Under the pieces are notes generated by a model, which saw nothing but the letters and a program-made list of their open reading frames with translations, searched no databases and was not told the DNA's origin. From the NCBI GenBank assembly GCA_029207755.1, contig JARCOQ010000012.1, positions 4,050,001-4,114,000 of the forward strand: 64,000 nt of DNA, in the 5' to 3' direction. Source of the stretch: Chamaea fasciata (Eukaryota; Chordata; Aves; Passeriformes; Sylviidae). Made by a program: the position numbers and the translations under genes. Shown here one piece after another: positions 51,104-62,984 of this stretch (the stretch's first letter is position 1; every line of letters starts with the position of its first letter).

Positions 51104-51650
51104 AACCAATGCAACAGGCAGCCTGGGAAATGCCCCTTTCCCCCGCTCTTTCCTATGGATGGGTGCATCAGGCAGCCTGAGAGATAGCCCTTTACTCCTG
51201 CCTGGGGGATCTCCCTTTTGGCCAGTCTGGGAGATCCCCCCGTTTTCCCCGCTAGGAGATCCCCCTTTCCCTGGCTGGGGGATCCCTCCTCTCCCCTTTT
51301 TGCCGCTCTGTCCCGGGACGGTGCAATAGGCAGCCCAGAGGATCCCTCCACCCCCCTCCCCTTTCCCCCCCTTTTTTCCCCTTTCCTGCCGTTCTGTCCT
51401 GGGGGGTCGGTGCAACAGGCAGCCCGGGAGCTCGCCTTTTTTCCCTTTCCCCTCTCTCTGTCCCGGGGACCCGTGCGACAGGCAGCCCAGAGGATCCCTT
51501 TTTTTCCCTTTTCTCCGTTTCTCCCCGCTCTGTCCGGGGTCGGTGCAATCGGCAGCCTGGGAGCTCCCCTTTTTTTTCCCTTTCCCCCTTTTTTCCCTTT
51601 CCCCCCTCTCTGTCCCGGGTCAGTGCAATAGGCATCCCCGGAGATCCCAT
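51104..51650. repeat. GC-rich, pyrimidine-biased degenerate minisatellite
   Basis: Seven copies of a TGCAAYAGGCAGCC-like core are visible, with GGCAGCC (or GGCATCC) at 51117, 51171, 51329, 51418, 51481, 51551 and 51631. Each is followed by GGGAGATCCC-like sequence, a C/T tract and often CTCTGTCCCGGG. Spacing ranges from 54 to 89 bp. A 158-bp gap holds shorter subunits around GGGGGATCCC. The plus strand is strongly pyrimidine-biased. Confidence 0.8.
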
Positions 51651-51835
51651 TTTTTCCTTTTCCCCCTTTCCCCTTTCCCCCGCTCAGTCGGGGCCGGGGC
51701 CGGCTCGGGGCGCTGCGGGCCGGGGCGCGGCGGTTCCTGCGGCAGCAGCGCCACCTGCTGTCCCTTTCCGGCGCTGCTCCGGCCGCCGCCGTGCCCGCCC
51801 CGCGCCGGTTTCTCACCCAAGTGTCCAACTAACAG
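51200..51835. promoter_or_regulatory. GC-rich island over and beyond the minisatellite
   Basis: CpG content rises towards 51680-51815, outside the minisatellite proper, giving an island of about 600 bp in an AT-rich desert. No exon is recognised. It may simply be a product of the repeat expansion. Confidence 0.45.
51748..51761 (-). promoter_or_regulatory. CTCF-like motif, strong match
   Basis: The plus strand reads GCGCCACCTGCTGT, matching 13 of 14 positions of the reverse CTCF core SYGCCMYCTRSTGG. Canonical orientation is the minus strand, the same as the motif at 20972. Confidence 0.5.
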
Positions 51836-51840
51836 CAAAG

Positions 51841-52048
51841 ATATTATTATTATTATCATTATTATCATTATTATTATTATATAAATATAAATATAAATAT
51901 AAATATAAATATAAATATAAATATAAATATAAATATAAATATAAATATAAATATAAATATAAATATAAATATAAATATAAATATAAATATAAATATAATA
52001 ATGATGATGATGATGATGATAATAATGATAATAATAATGATAATGTTA
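51841..52048. repeat. Compound AT microsatellite: ATT/ATC, (ATAAAT)19, ATG/AAT
   Basis: A left ATT/ATC tract (51841-51880), about 19 hexamer units of ATAAAT (51881-51996) and a right ATG/AAT tract (to about 52048). The two outer tracts contain a perfect 23-bp inverted repeat (51846-51868 and 52016-52038). Confidence 0.95.
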
Positions 52049-52049
52049 T

Positions 52050-55000
52050 TATTATTTTCAGTCGGGGGACAGCCCGATCCCTCAGCGTGCCCTGCAAAGC
52101 TCCTGCTGGCCGCGCGGGTCAGTAACATTTACGTGACATTTTCCAGCAGAGCTCTTCTAAAACCCTCACTCTCTCCACATTAGTGAAAAAGGATAAAACC
52201 AACAAAGGAGAAAGCCTGGTACGGCTGTGATTTAGTGCAGCCGCTAAGGTAAACACTGAAGTGGAGGCTGTCAACTTGGTCCCCAGAAACACTCCCAACA
52301 CTTCTGTTTGAGCATCTCAGGGGTGGTCGGGTTGTAGTACAGGTAGGGCAGCAGACCAGGACAACATATTAACAAGTGTAGCTGCATTTCCTTGAACACC
52401 GTTTCTAAATCTTGTCTTTAGAGTAAAGGAATAACTCATCTTCCAAGATCATGTTCTGTCAATAGTTTAATTTACAACCAATTAAGCCAGATTCACTGTC
52501 AATTTCACAAAATTTTCTTGCTTGCATTAGTGGGAATGCTTAGGGTTTTTTTTCTAAAGTGGAACTTTTTTTTTTCTCTTTTTCTCTCTTCACCACTGTT
52601 TGATAGAAGTCCTTCTGATGCCTTACAGAGCAGTGGTGGCCCACAAGAGCAGAACGTGAGAAACAGCCCCACAGATGAAGCTGCAGGGATTTTTCCTATA
52701 TCAAATATTTGATTTATTTGATGGGGGCTGGAACTTGCTCTTGGCATGGCTTTTTTTTTTTTTTGTTCTTTATTTTGTTGTTGTTGTTGAGGTTTTGGGG
52801 TTTTTGTTGGTTTATTTTTTTTTTTAATTTAGCTTGTTCTCATAACATCTGTAGTAGATTTTTTATGTATAAAACCAAAATCATACCTTAATCATACCTT
52901 GTACAGAGGTAGTAAAAACACTGATCTACTAGTGCAATGTGTTTCTCAGAGTAGTTGGGTTCATTTTGGCAATGTACTTTATCAAAGCTCTATTTTAGCC
53001 ACAGCCAAACAAACTGTGAGCTGTTACAGAGGAATAAATATTTTTCATATTAAAATGTGGCTCATTTAAAATGAGAGCTCATTGTATCCATTACACATTA
53101 CCTATTCTTCAGGCTGGAATCAAGACTGCTTTCAGAGAGTATTCAGCTTTCTACTGAAATGATTTAAATAGGTCTAGTGTAACACTGTAAATATGATCAA
53201 GGCAAAAAGCCAGTCAATAAAACTGTCAGTTTTCCCCTAATAAAGGAGGAAGGCCTTAGCTATTTCTCTGTAGCAGAGGGTTTATTGTCCAGCTGTATGT
53301 AATGGCTTCAGGACATCTGGCCACTTAAACATTGAGTATCAAGTCCAGAGCACCAAAGGAGCCATAAGCAAAATAATCAGTGGTCTAATTCACTTCTGTA
53401 CTAAAGACCCTGCACACAGCTCTGACATCAATAGACTGCATGATCTTGGTCTAAACTGCATTTTAACATTCCTGGTAGCTGTCAGAACACAACGAAGAGC
53501 CTTGATGAAAAGACAAGTATGTCTGAAGAGCCTCATACTGCCCAGGCTAGGTCATACTGTTTATATGGTGGGGCATGCGTCTGGGAAATGCAGGAGTGCC
53601 TTGAACTCAGCCAGGAGCTGCTGGGGCCTTGTCCCAGCGCCTGCCTTGAGCCAGTTGGAAGCACCAAGAGCACCAATGCTCCGATCTGGGAGGCAGAACG
53701 ACCCTCTCAGCTGAGGCTGGGTGGCCAACAACTCTTCTGCTTTGAAACAAGGTACCCTTGACCTAATCCTGAGCCTTAAAGGGTGGGCTCAAGACTATAC
53801 CAAAATGGGGTGGCTGATGCTTGGTGCGGGGAAGGCAGTGACATTCTTTGCTCTAGTTACCCTAAAAGCAACTCCCACCCAGACTGAAACCTCCACCAAA
53901 TTCCACAACCAGCTGAACCAGCTGCTTCCCCCTGCAAACCGTCTGTAAGGCCTCAGGTTATCCTACACCCATAGAAATCCCCTTGCTTTAGCAAACATAC
54001 CAATCTCTCACCTTCATTGCTACAGATCAAGGCTTAAAAATACACTTGATATCTGGATTTTCTGGTTTATTCAGCAGAGTTAAATTTCAATATATTGATG
54101 TGAGATGTAAGGCTTATTTCCTTCAGGGTGCAAGTGAAGCATGTGGATTTCCACAGCTCCAAGTGCACAGCTTTGGTCTGACTGCAGGCACAGAAGCTGC
54201 TGAGGAAGCCCACAGGTGTCCGATGTCAGAATACACTAAGAGACCAGGTTGGTGGACAGTGCTGGCCTATTTGTGTGTTTCCACTTCTGAAAGTGATCCT
54301 GCATCCTGTGCTTGAACAAAATTCCTCCAGGATAGCTCTGGAAAGTGATTACACATCATGATGGTACCTGCCCTCAGCCCCCGTTTCTCAGGAATCATTG
54401 TTCCTCCCTGTCTGATGAGCCTAATAGGAATCTGTGTCACCTCACAAAAAAGGATGGATTTGGAAAGCCAAGAGGCTCAAGTGAGGCACCTGTGAGCCCA
54501 GAGGGTCGGTCACAAAGAAGCTGGGCTAACACAGACACTAAATTTGCTGAAGAATTGACAGGATGTAGTAACCAGCTCATTTGTTTAGCTGTTGTAGTAA
54601 ATTGTCACTAAAACCGCAGGCACCCTCAGACTGTGGAGGTTCAAAAGGTAGGAAGGAAACATTAACACATTACATAGAGGAGGGACACAAGAGAAGGACA
54701 CAGGGAGTTAAGGGTGAAAAAAGAACAACTACCAAATATCCCTTCTCTGCAGGTGAGTTCCTTCTCTACTGAAATACAGAGCTGTCCTCTACCACCTCCC
54801 ATTTTCTTTGTGCTCGTTCAGTTGTGGAGAAATCTGTCTGGTGAAATGAAACATCTCATCCCAGAAATGAGGTAGCTGCTAAGTGAGAGCACTGGCTTCA
54901 CACAGTCATCAAGGCAAACGCCTTAGGACTGAGCTGTTCGACCTGCAGTGGAAAACAATTTTGCTTTTTTCTTCCCACTGGGCATAAGTCTTCCCTGTCT

Positions 55001-58000
55001 CTCTGTTGTGCTAGTGAAAGCAAATTTCACTGGAAACTGAGTCTATTTACAAATATTTTTACAGATTGAGACAGTTGCTCGGGAAAAAATGATTTAATGT
55101 ATGCAGATAAAATATAGTGTCATGTGAACAGCTGCTGCACAGACCCACAGCCTGCGTGGATGTAATTTTATTTATGCTTTTTAAAGGCTATGTGGGTGTC
55201 CCTGTAAAACAGAAACAAGGAGGACATTACTACTGTTGGTGATAAATTTGAGAAAAATCTTAGATGATTAATCCTCCAAAATGTGCAGTCTTGACTTTTT
55301 TAAACTTTTTGTCAGGAAGATATACATGCAAAACTGTACCAACACTGCTCTTGTATACACTCACACATCCCATTCCATAGATCTCATCGGCAACTCCCTT
55401 TGAGACACTCTCCATTCCTGACTGGAACAGGTCATTATGTGTGTGCCCAATCCATCATTTCTGAAGTATCCTGCAAAGAGATTGCCATTAGAAGCCAGTG
55501 CAGTGAAACCAACTATCTTCCATCTAGAGCATGACTTGCATGTTTGTGTCACATCTTATTTTTCTATTTATAACATTATATTACCTATCGATATTGTTAC
55601 TTTTCTGTGGGGACAGAGACCATGCTGTACCTGCTTTCCCTGTACCAATTACCACTATTTTAAGACTGTGTAGAGATGTCTGTAAATAAACATTAGTTGT
55701 AAGTTCCTGATGCTTTCCCCTGACACTGTCATTGGAACATTATGACCATAAACGCCCTTGCCTATAGCAGTTATAATTGATTTTGTTTCAAATTCTGGAC
55801 ACCTGGGCAATGAAAGACTCAAAGTGTTCCAAATACCAGGATCAGTCTATAAACAAAGGGCAACAAATTTCAGATGCAGCTGTTGCACCGAGTGACAGGA
55901 GCAGACAAACTGCTTCTCCATAAATGCCAGCACTTGCTATAACCTGTCTTTCCCAGCACTGTATAGAGCACTCACAATCTGCACAAGGCTGTGATCCTGA
56001 CTGCAAACACACAGACTTCCTCACCTTTGCAGAACCCAAGATACGTGTTTTCACACCCAAATTCACATCCTCAATCCTACACAACAGAAAACAGAACAGC
56101 AGTGAGGGGAAAATAACTCAAAGTGCCTTGCTCTCTGAGAGTTCAAATAATTTTTTCATACACTAAGACTGCAAGACCCAGATAGAAACATGCTAATTCA
56201 GCTGGATCTACACTTGGAAAATGGAAGTGCAGGGTGCTCAGACAGCAGCCATGAAGCAGGCTTGCACAGCCAGAGCCACTCTGCACATGAGCTCCCCCCA
56301 GCAGGACACAATCCTGCAATGGCAGAGCAAGCTCAGCACGTCTGCTGGCTCCTGCCCAGCCCCAGCCAGCAGGGCAGATGATATTCCAGAGCCTCACAGT
56401 GCCAAACCAGCTCCTGCTCTCAGACAATCAGCGCTGTGGGATGCCTTTGCTCCTAAACACAAGCTGCCCCACAGAACCCAGCATGAGGTCATAAAGAATT
56501 TAGAGGTGAAGGGGATATGCTCACCCAAAGGCAAATCTTGCAAGGATAACTTGGAATAATGCTGAGGGTTTTAAAGGGTGAACCACTCCATAGCAAAACA
56601 GGTGATAACAGAAATAATCTATAAATGCCCTATTCAAATGTACAGGATGTCTCTTACTATTTATCATTTTTCAGCGCTTCCCTTGTCAAATCTACTTTGC
56701 AACTGATGAAAAAAAATTTCCACGGTGTTTCATAATGACATGGCACAGATACTTTAAGGCTGCTGATGAATAAGGAGGCCTTGAAAACCACTATGACTGT
56801 GCTGTTCTTTCTTTGCCACATCAAAAAACAAATGCCAAACCTCTTCATTCAGGGTCTTCTATTCATCAATCCACCAAAAAAACCCACAAAAACACAGGAA
56901 AAAGACTGGCACTAGAAACAACACTGTGTTGAAAACGATTCTCAAGGCCAGTGCCAGCTTACTGGGGAGCTGCTGCTTGTGAACTGGTACCCCAGCTTGC
57001 CATATGCACTGCTCAGGGAACAGAAACTATTTGGCTCACAATTTCCTTTACCTTGAAAATTTGGTGAGCAGCAGCTGAGCATGCATTTAAGAAACCCGCT
57101 CATAACTTTGGACACCAACAGCTGGATTATATGTTTTTATTGTTTGCCTTTTGAAATTGTGGTGCATTTGCTGACCCCTGATTAAAAAGCAGTTTTGGAC
57201 AAGGGTCAAAATAAAAAAAAAAAAATCTACATATCCGCGCAGGATGATAGGAAAACCTGACACATCACAGCAAGAAGAACAAAGGCAACAACTGCCTGCA
57301 TACCTTGGGAAGCTGACACTACACCAGCAGATACTGGAGTCTGCCCGGTGTGAGGATGGGCCTCAGGAACTCTCAGAGCTCTGTGAACCACAAAGCAGAG
57401 TTCACCTTCTGGTCCCTCGAGAGGAAAATACTGCAACTTCTAACCTTGCATTAACACTTGCAAGTTAATTTTTAAAAGAAGGCTTTCTGAACCATGGCAT
57501 TTCTTTTTTTGCGTCACTTTGTTCAGAAATAATAAACAGGTGCATTTACCACGAAATTTCTTCATGATAAAATGTATTCCAACTTTATAAAGAAGCTTAT
57601 ACTACTGTTAATTAAGATGAATAGTTTCAGGAGATTCTGAGAAAAATAACGCCTATCCTCATAAAACTTGATGACAAAATCTGATGTGTTAGAGAGAAAA
57701 GTGAGTACTCTAATGCATTATAATGCTTGATACATAGTCTCACAGCTCTCCCCTGCTGTGTTGTGTATAAACTATGAAGTCAACAAAGCACTGATAAAGA
57801 AACAAATTAAAGGTAGGATTCACATGATTCATATTTCAATGGAGAGGAATTAAAATAGATAATGGCTCCCAGACAAAGAAGGGAAAACCAGCATTTCTTG
57901 TAGTATTTCATCCCTGATCCCATTAGAACTTTGTGATACTGCAGGTCTATCCTCTCTAATTAGTACATACATTAACTGTTAAGTCTCCTGATTTCAATTT

Positions 58001-61000
58001 ATGATTTATATCTTCAACATAAAAACTTGGTACTGTATTTGAAAAATATGAAATCCCTGGTATAAACTGTTTGATAAATGTTTGAGAATCTCTGCCTTCT
58101 ATCAGAAGTCTGCATTCTTTAGCAAGCCTAAACCGTTGTCCTTAAGCTCCTCCTCATCTCATGAAACAGCAAAGTGACCTCATCGAAAATTTCTTTCCAT
58201 GGACTATTTTCATTTGCATCCTTCCAAACTCATCTCTCTCAATTTCAAAGAAGCAAAGAAACTGAAGAACTGCTTAAAGGAGTAGCTGAAAAGCAGAATG
58301 TGACCATGTTACCGACGCGACACTCTAAGAGGAGTCACATCTGTAGCTCTTTGTTTCTGGTAACACAATGGACCTGCCCTGCTGACGTTGCCAAAGCTGC
58401 AGTGGCACCAACAGCCTTCAGTGGGACACAAAAGCACAAACACTTCTCCTGTGAGAGACCTTGACAGTGCTGCCCAGGAGCCCAGGCTTTGCCTACCATG
58501 AGGAACAGCTTGCTGCTTTTCTGTAAAACCCAAATATTCAGGGCTACCAGCTGCTGACAAACATTTGCCAAAGACATCCACTTCATTATTTTGGGAAGAC
58601 ACTGGAAATGCCACAGTAAACTTTTCAAGGGCCTTTCTGAGATTACTCTTGTTAATTATGGCAAAATATATTAAAGTCATAATTTTGTTTAAACATATAA
58701 TTTCTGATATAGAATCCTGAGCCTAGTTGTACCTTTCCTTTCTCCTGTGGTCAGCATAACAAAAGAGGATACATTTTAACTTAGTTCACTGTGTGTGCAT
58801 TCATGGCTTGACTACAGGATTCTGCTGAATATATTCTGCATTGCATAGCTGGGCACAAAAGAGAATAATTGTTCAGAATGTGCTCTCCTACTCCAAGGTA
58901 AACACCGAAACCTGATTTTAGTAAATATTTGTACTGTGTTATACCAGTTGAGTATGTGCTCTGTGTTAGGCAAATGAGCTGCCCCAGGGTATTATCTTCA
59001 TGGACTGTTTGCAGTTCTATAAAGCTCTCGTCACATCTACTCACTAAAATAATTTGGGATATTGAATATCAAAAAGGGCTCCGCAATGCGAACAAGTCAG
59101 TCTCCATTGTGCTGCTTTTATAGTTTGACAGCTACGGGAGCACTTAAAGGAATTAAGCTGAGCATGAGCAGGTGCTCTGTCTTTGCCTTGTATGCTGAGT
59201 ACTGACTCTGAGGTGTCCACACGATCTTGGGATAAAACACAGAAACCTGAAACTCTTACAGGCAACCAGCAACTGGAGGCAGCAGCTTTGACGTGTCATT
59301 ACTCTCAGTTGCAAAGGGAAAGACAAACCCAACATAAATGCACAGTGATGTCACTTAGGCGACACAAGCACTTCTTTTCCTCACTCTGTATCTGTTCCTG
59401 GACCTTTCAGACTAATTTCTAAAAAATAATAAATTAAACTAAAATAATGGCCAAGTCACCTTCCCCTGCTTGCCCCATCTCTTTCATGCAGTGAAGTCCT
59501 AAAATTAGCCAAATGAAAAATCGCTGTCAGAGGACTGAAGGAGCCAGGTGTAGAGCTGGGGACACTTCACAGGGCAGCCTGCTGCAGGTCCTGTGGTCTG
59601 CTCTCCTGCCAGGACCCCCTGGTGACAGCAGCAGTCTCTCAGCCTGTAGGAACTGAACTGAGAGCTTGGCTGGGGACAGCAAAATGAATGCTTCAGTCCA
59701 GCGCTGCTGAGAAAACAGAGTGGATGACTTCTCTCCAAACTTGTTCCCTGTCCCAGGCTGCCCACAGGGGAGAGTCCACTCACTCCTGTTCACTAAGTAT
59801 ATAACCCTCCCAAATAGCACACAGCAGCTCCATCCCAACCTTCTGATGGAAAGGAACAGAAAATGTAGAGAACTATTGTTCAGCTGGAGCCTCATGCCCT
59901 CTCTTCTCAAGGCTTTCCAGTGACTTTAACAGCCAGCTAAAGACAACTGTGTTTCTGGGAAAACCGGTGCAGGAGATGGCCTTTGGAATCTGCAGCACTC
60001 CAAATCCTGGAAAATAGATGCCCAATCCAAAAAGTAACTGCAATACTATTAGAGTCAATGTTCAAGTGCCAAATGAAAAATAATGGATGATTTCTTTTCC
60101 AGATACAAAGAGGGCACTGCAATTTTCTCCCTGAACAATGAATTATTTTGTGCAGAAAAAGAATCCCTCATTGCTCCCATGAATCACATTGTCAAGAATC
60201 ACAGAGAAAAGGAAACCAACTCTTAAAAAAATAAATTTCTAACACTTGGGATATGTAGGTGGTTGGTGCAAAAAGTCACTCAAGAAACTAAATAACAGAT
60301 GACAAAATCAACTAGTGGGATACAGTGGCATGCGGGTGTGCTCATATCCAACTGCCTGAAAGGCAAATCTTGACTTTCTACAATATGTTCTACTTTGTGC
60401 ATTCTTGCTGAGGAAAAGAGACTCTTGCCAGCATCTATGTGCAGAGATGTCTCCTCTCAGTGGAGACAATGCTGCAGGAGGGAAGCAGCCAGTTCTGTGG
60501 GGTGAAAAAAAGAGATATTTCCCCCACAGCACAGATCTCCATGTGCAAATCTATTTCTGATTCAGAATGCTTTATCCTGCAGATGATAAAGAACAAAGCA
60601 GCAAAGGATAAAGAACTTACATGGCAACAAACAAAAATACACAAGGACTCTGTCCTCAATATTCAGGTCAGAATCTAACTCTGTCCAAAGTTCAGTATCA
60701 GTCAGCTCTAGGCTTTTCTTCAAGGCCAAATCTGGGAAAAGGAGAGAATGAAAGATCTCATTATGTGTGTCCATTGCATGGAAAAACCTCTTCAACACAC
60801 CATGTGAACCACTTTGTATTTTAAAAATCTATCAACCAGATCTAGTGCACATTGAAGTTAACAGAAAGCTTCCCACAGGCTTTACTGGGCTTTGGTTTAG
60901 GTTACATGTTTTAATTCTTTTTTTCCCTACAACAGAGAAGCACAGTAAATTATAGAGGTTCTCCTTGCTCTGTTCCCCTCCAGGCTACAGGCAGCATGCA

Positions 61001-62940
61001 CAGAAGCTTCTCTCCATCTTCTTCCATGTTCATCTTTGATGAGGGCTCCATTAAACTCTCCCAGTTGTTACTGCTCAGAAGGATTTAATGACTGGTGTTC
61101 AACCCTGATAGCACTTAATAATAGCATTTAGGCAAGGAATTTATGCTAAAATGGTTTTATGGCTTGCATGAGGATGTAGGAGCAATAATAATAATTATAG
61201 TAATAAACCCAACACAATGTCTTTTTTAATTCAAACTCTAAGGCAGACATCACTACTCTTAACAGTTAAGACAAGTGAAAATACAATCTCGAATCATAAG
61301 CTCTCATAATATCATTTTCACAATTACAATCCAGAGATTTAAAAAAGCCATTTTCCTGTGCTTATTGTTACAGAGATTATAGAAATATAAATGTGCTGTT
61401 TAATTTTTTTTGTAAGTTTTAGTGAATACCAGAAGAAATCAATGCAAGCAGTGTTCTGTTATCAAACCTCAACCTTTCCCAACTTGTGTAACACCCTGGG
61501 GGCCATGACTCCTGAATGTATGCAATCAAGCATTTTAAAAGGCCAAAGACCAAAACTTTGGTGATTAAGTATTATACTTAGCCCAGGGAGAAGCATTTAA
61601 CATATGTTTCTTCAGTGGCATTATAAATTAATTTTATGTCATCACATCCATAGCATGTTTTATCACTTTTAAGTCGTATCCCCTATATATACAACTGCCA
61701 GAGAGAAACCCTAAAAATGAGAACTGATGTTTGCTGGGAGGAGACATCAAAAAGATCATTTACTGTTTTACAGTGCAGTAGATGGATGACCAATGAAAAC
61801 ATCCATTCCAGGGCCATTTCTTCTTTTACTACTGAAAGGTTTCATTGCCTTGGATAGGGCACTCAGTTAAAAAAAGATGCAATCTCTTCTTCATGATGGT
61901 GCATTGAACAGTGTTTGGGGTTTTCTTGGTTGTTGGCTTGTGTTTGTTTGTGTTTTAAAATATTTGAGCATTATCATGTTTCTAAGGCAGAGATAGAAAA
62001 AGTTTGTTTCTGAGTCATATTTTCAGGGAAGAAGCAGAGGCAGTTCCTTTGTTTTCTTTCTGTCAGAAAGTTTAGTATGATTAAAATGTAAAAGCAAGTT
62101 TCAAGTAGTCCCATAAAGCACGTCCAGTCTCATCAGCATTAGAAACATTGCTCAAATCAAACATTTTTAGGTGTCCTCATGCAACTCTTTCCAGCCCATC
62201 TCTCCGTGATCTCCTCAGCACCATGGGACATACAGCCAGCTCTGTTCCATGTTTTGACCATTTTCAAAAACCTCTTGCCGACCCTCCCTCGCTTAAAATT
62301 CATCTCTACCCAACTGCTCAACCAAATGCTGCCTTCCTTCTCCTGCTCCATCTCATCTGCCACTGTCCCCACTCTTTTTCCACTCTTTTTCTCAGGGCTG
62401 TTGCCACAGCTGTTCATCCAGCCAGGGAGCAGCGCCGCTGAATTTTGCAGGAGAAGAGCAAGTGCAGCCCCTCGCTTTGTTCAGAGACCCTCTGCATTAT
62501 TTGTTTCAGAGGCAGCCACCTTCACTCTCAGACTTCTAAATGGGAGAGGGGAATTAGGCAAGCAGGCAGGCAGATGCCTGTGTAAAAAGCCCTTTCTTAT
62601 AAATAAATCTCCCAGATTTTAGTTTGCAAAGTAGATTAATAATGCAACTGCCGGATAGAATTCAGGGGAATTTTGAACAATGCTTTACAAAAATAAGGTA
62701 TTTAATCTGTAGAATATGAAAACACCGTCTCAGTATTAATGTGTGACTCTAACCTTGGCAACAGGAAAGGGTTTTTTTTGTATTTTGAACAATCCAGATT
62801 CCCATAAATGTGGACTACCACACTCCCTAGCCAGTGGCAAGGTTTATGCCCTCTAAACATCGAAGCATCTGCGAGGTACTTAAGGATTTATTCACAGGCT
62901 GCCACAATGAGGCAGTAGTAAGTTGTGGTGAATTCAGCAT
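52050..62940. other. Intergenic, no gene recognised
   Basis: Mostly AT-rich unique sequence. A T/G-rich tract lies at 52750-52835. A mid-GC block at 53500-53960 has a texture different from its surroundings but matches nothing I know. A CCAAAG/CTTTGG inverted pair lies near 61543-61561. No exon is recognised. Confidence 0.5.
52750..52835. repeat. T/G-rich low-complexity tract
   Basis: T runs, GTT triplets and GGGGTTTT sequence. It resembles the tract near 50735-50915. Confidence 0.8.
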
Positions 62941-62964
62941 TTACAGCACAAATGATGCTGCTGA

Positions 62965-62984
62965 AGTGCTAATTAGTGCTAATT
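62965..62984. repeat. 10-bp tandem duplication creating homeodomain sites
   Basis: AGTGCTAATT occurs twice in tandem. The junction creates CTAATTAG, a palindromic homeodomain-type site, and a second TAATT follows. Confidence 0.8.

Noticed and set aside
51034..51828. 264-codon minus-strand open frame rich in Gly, Lys and Arg
   Set aside because: It starts at TTG, follows the minisatellite units, and owes its openness to purine-rich repeats. Other frames on both strands are open over the same DNA. No known domain.
53500..53960. Mid-GC block that looks like a possible old transposon fragment
   Set aside because: No terminal repeats, no target duplication and no recognisable protein in any frame. 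It was only mentioned within the intergenic entry.
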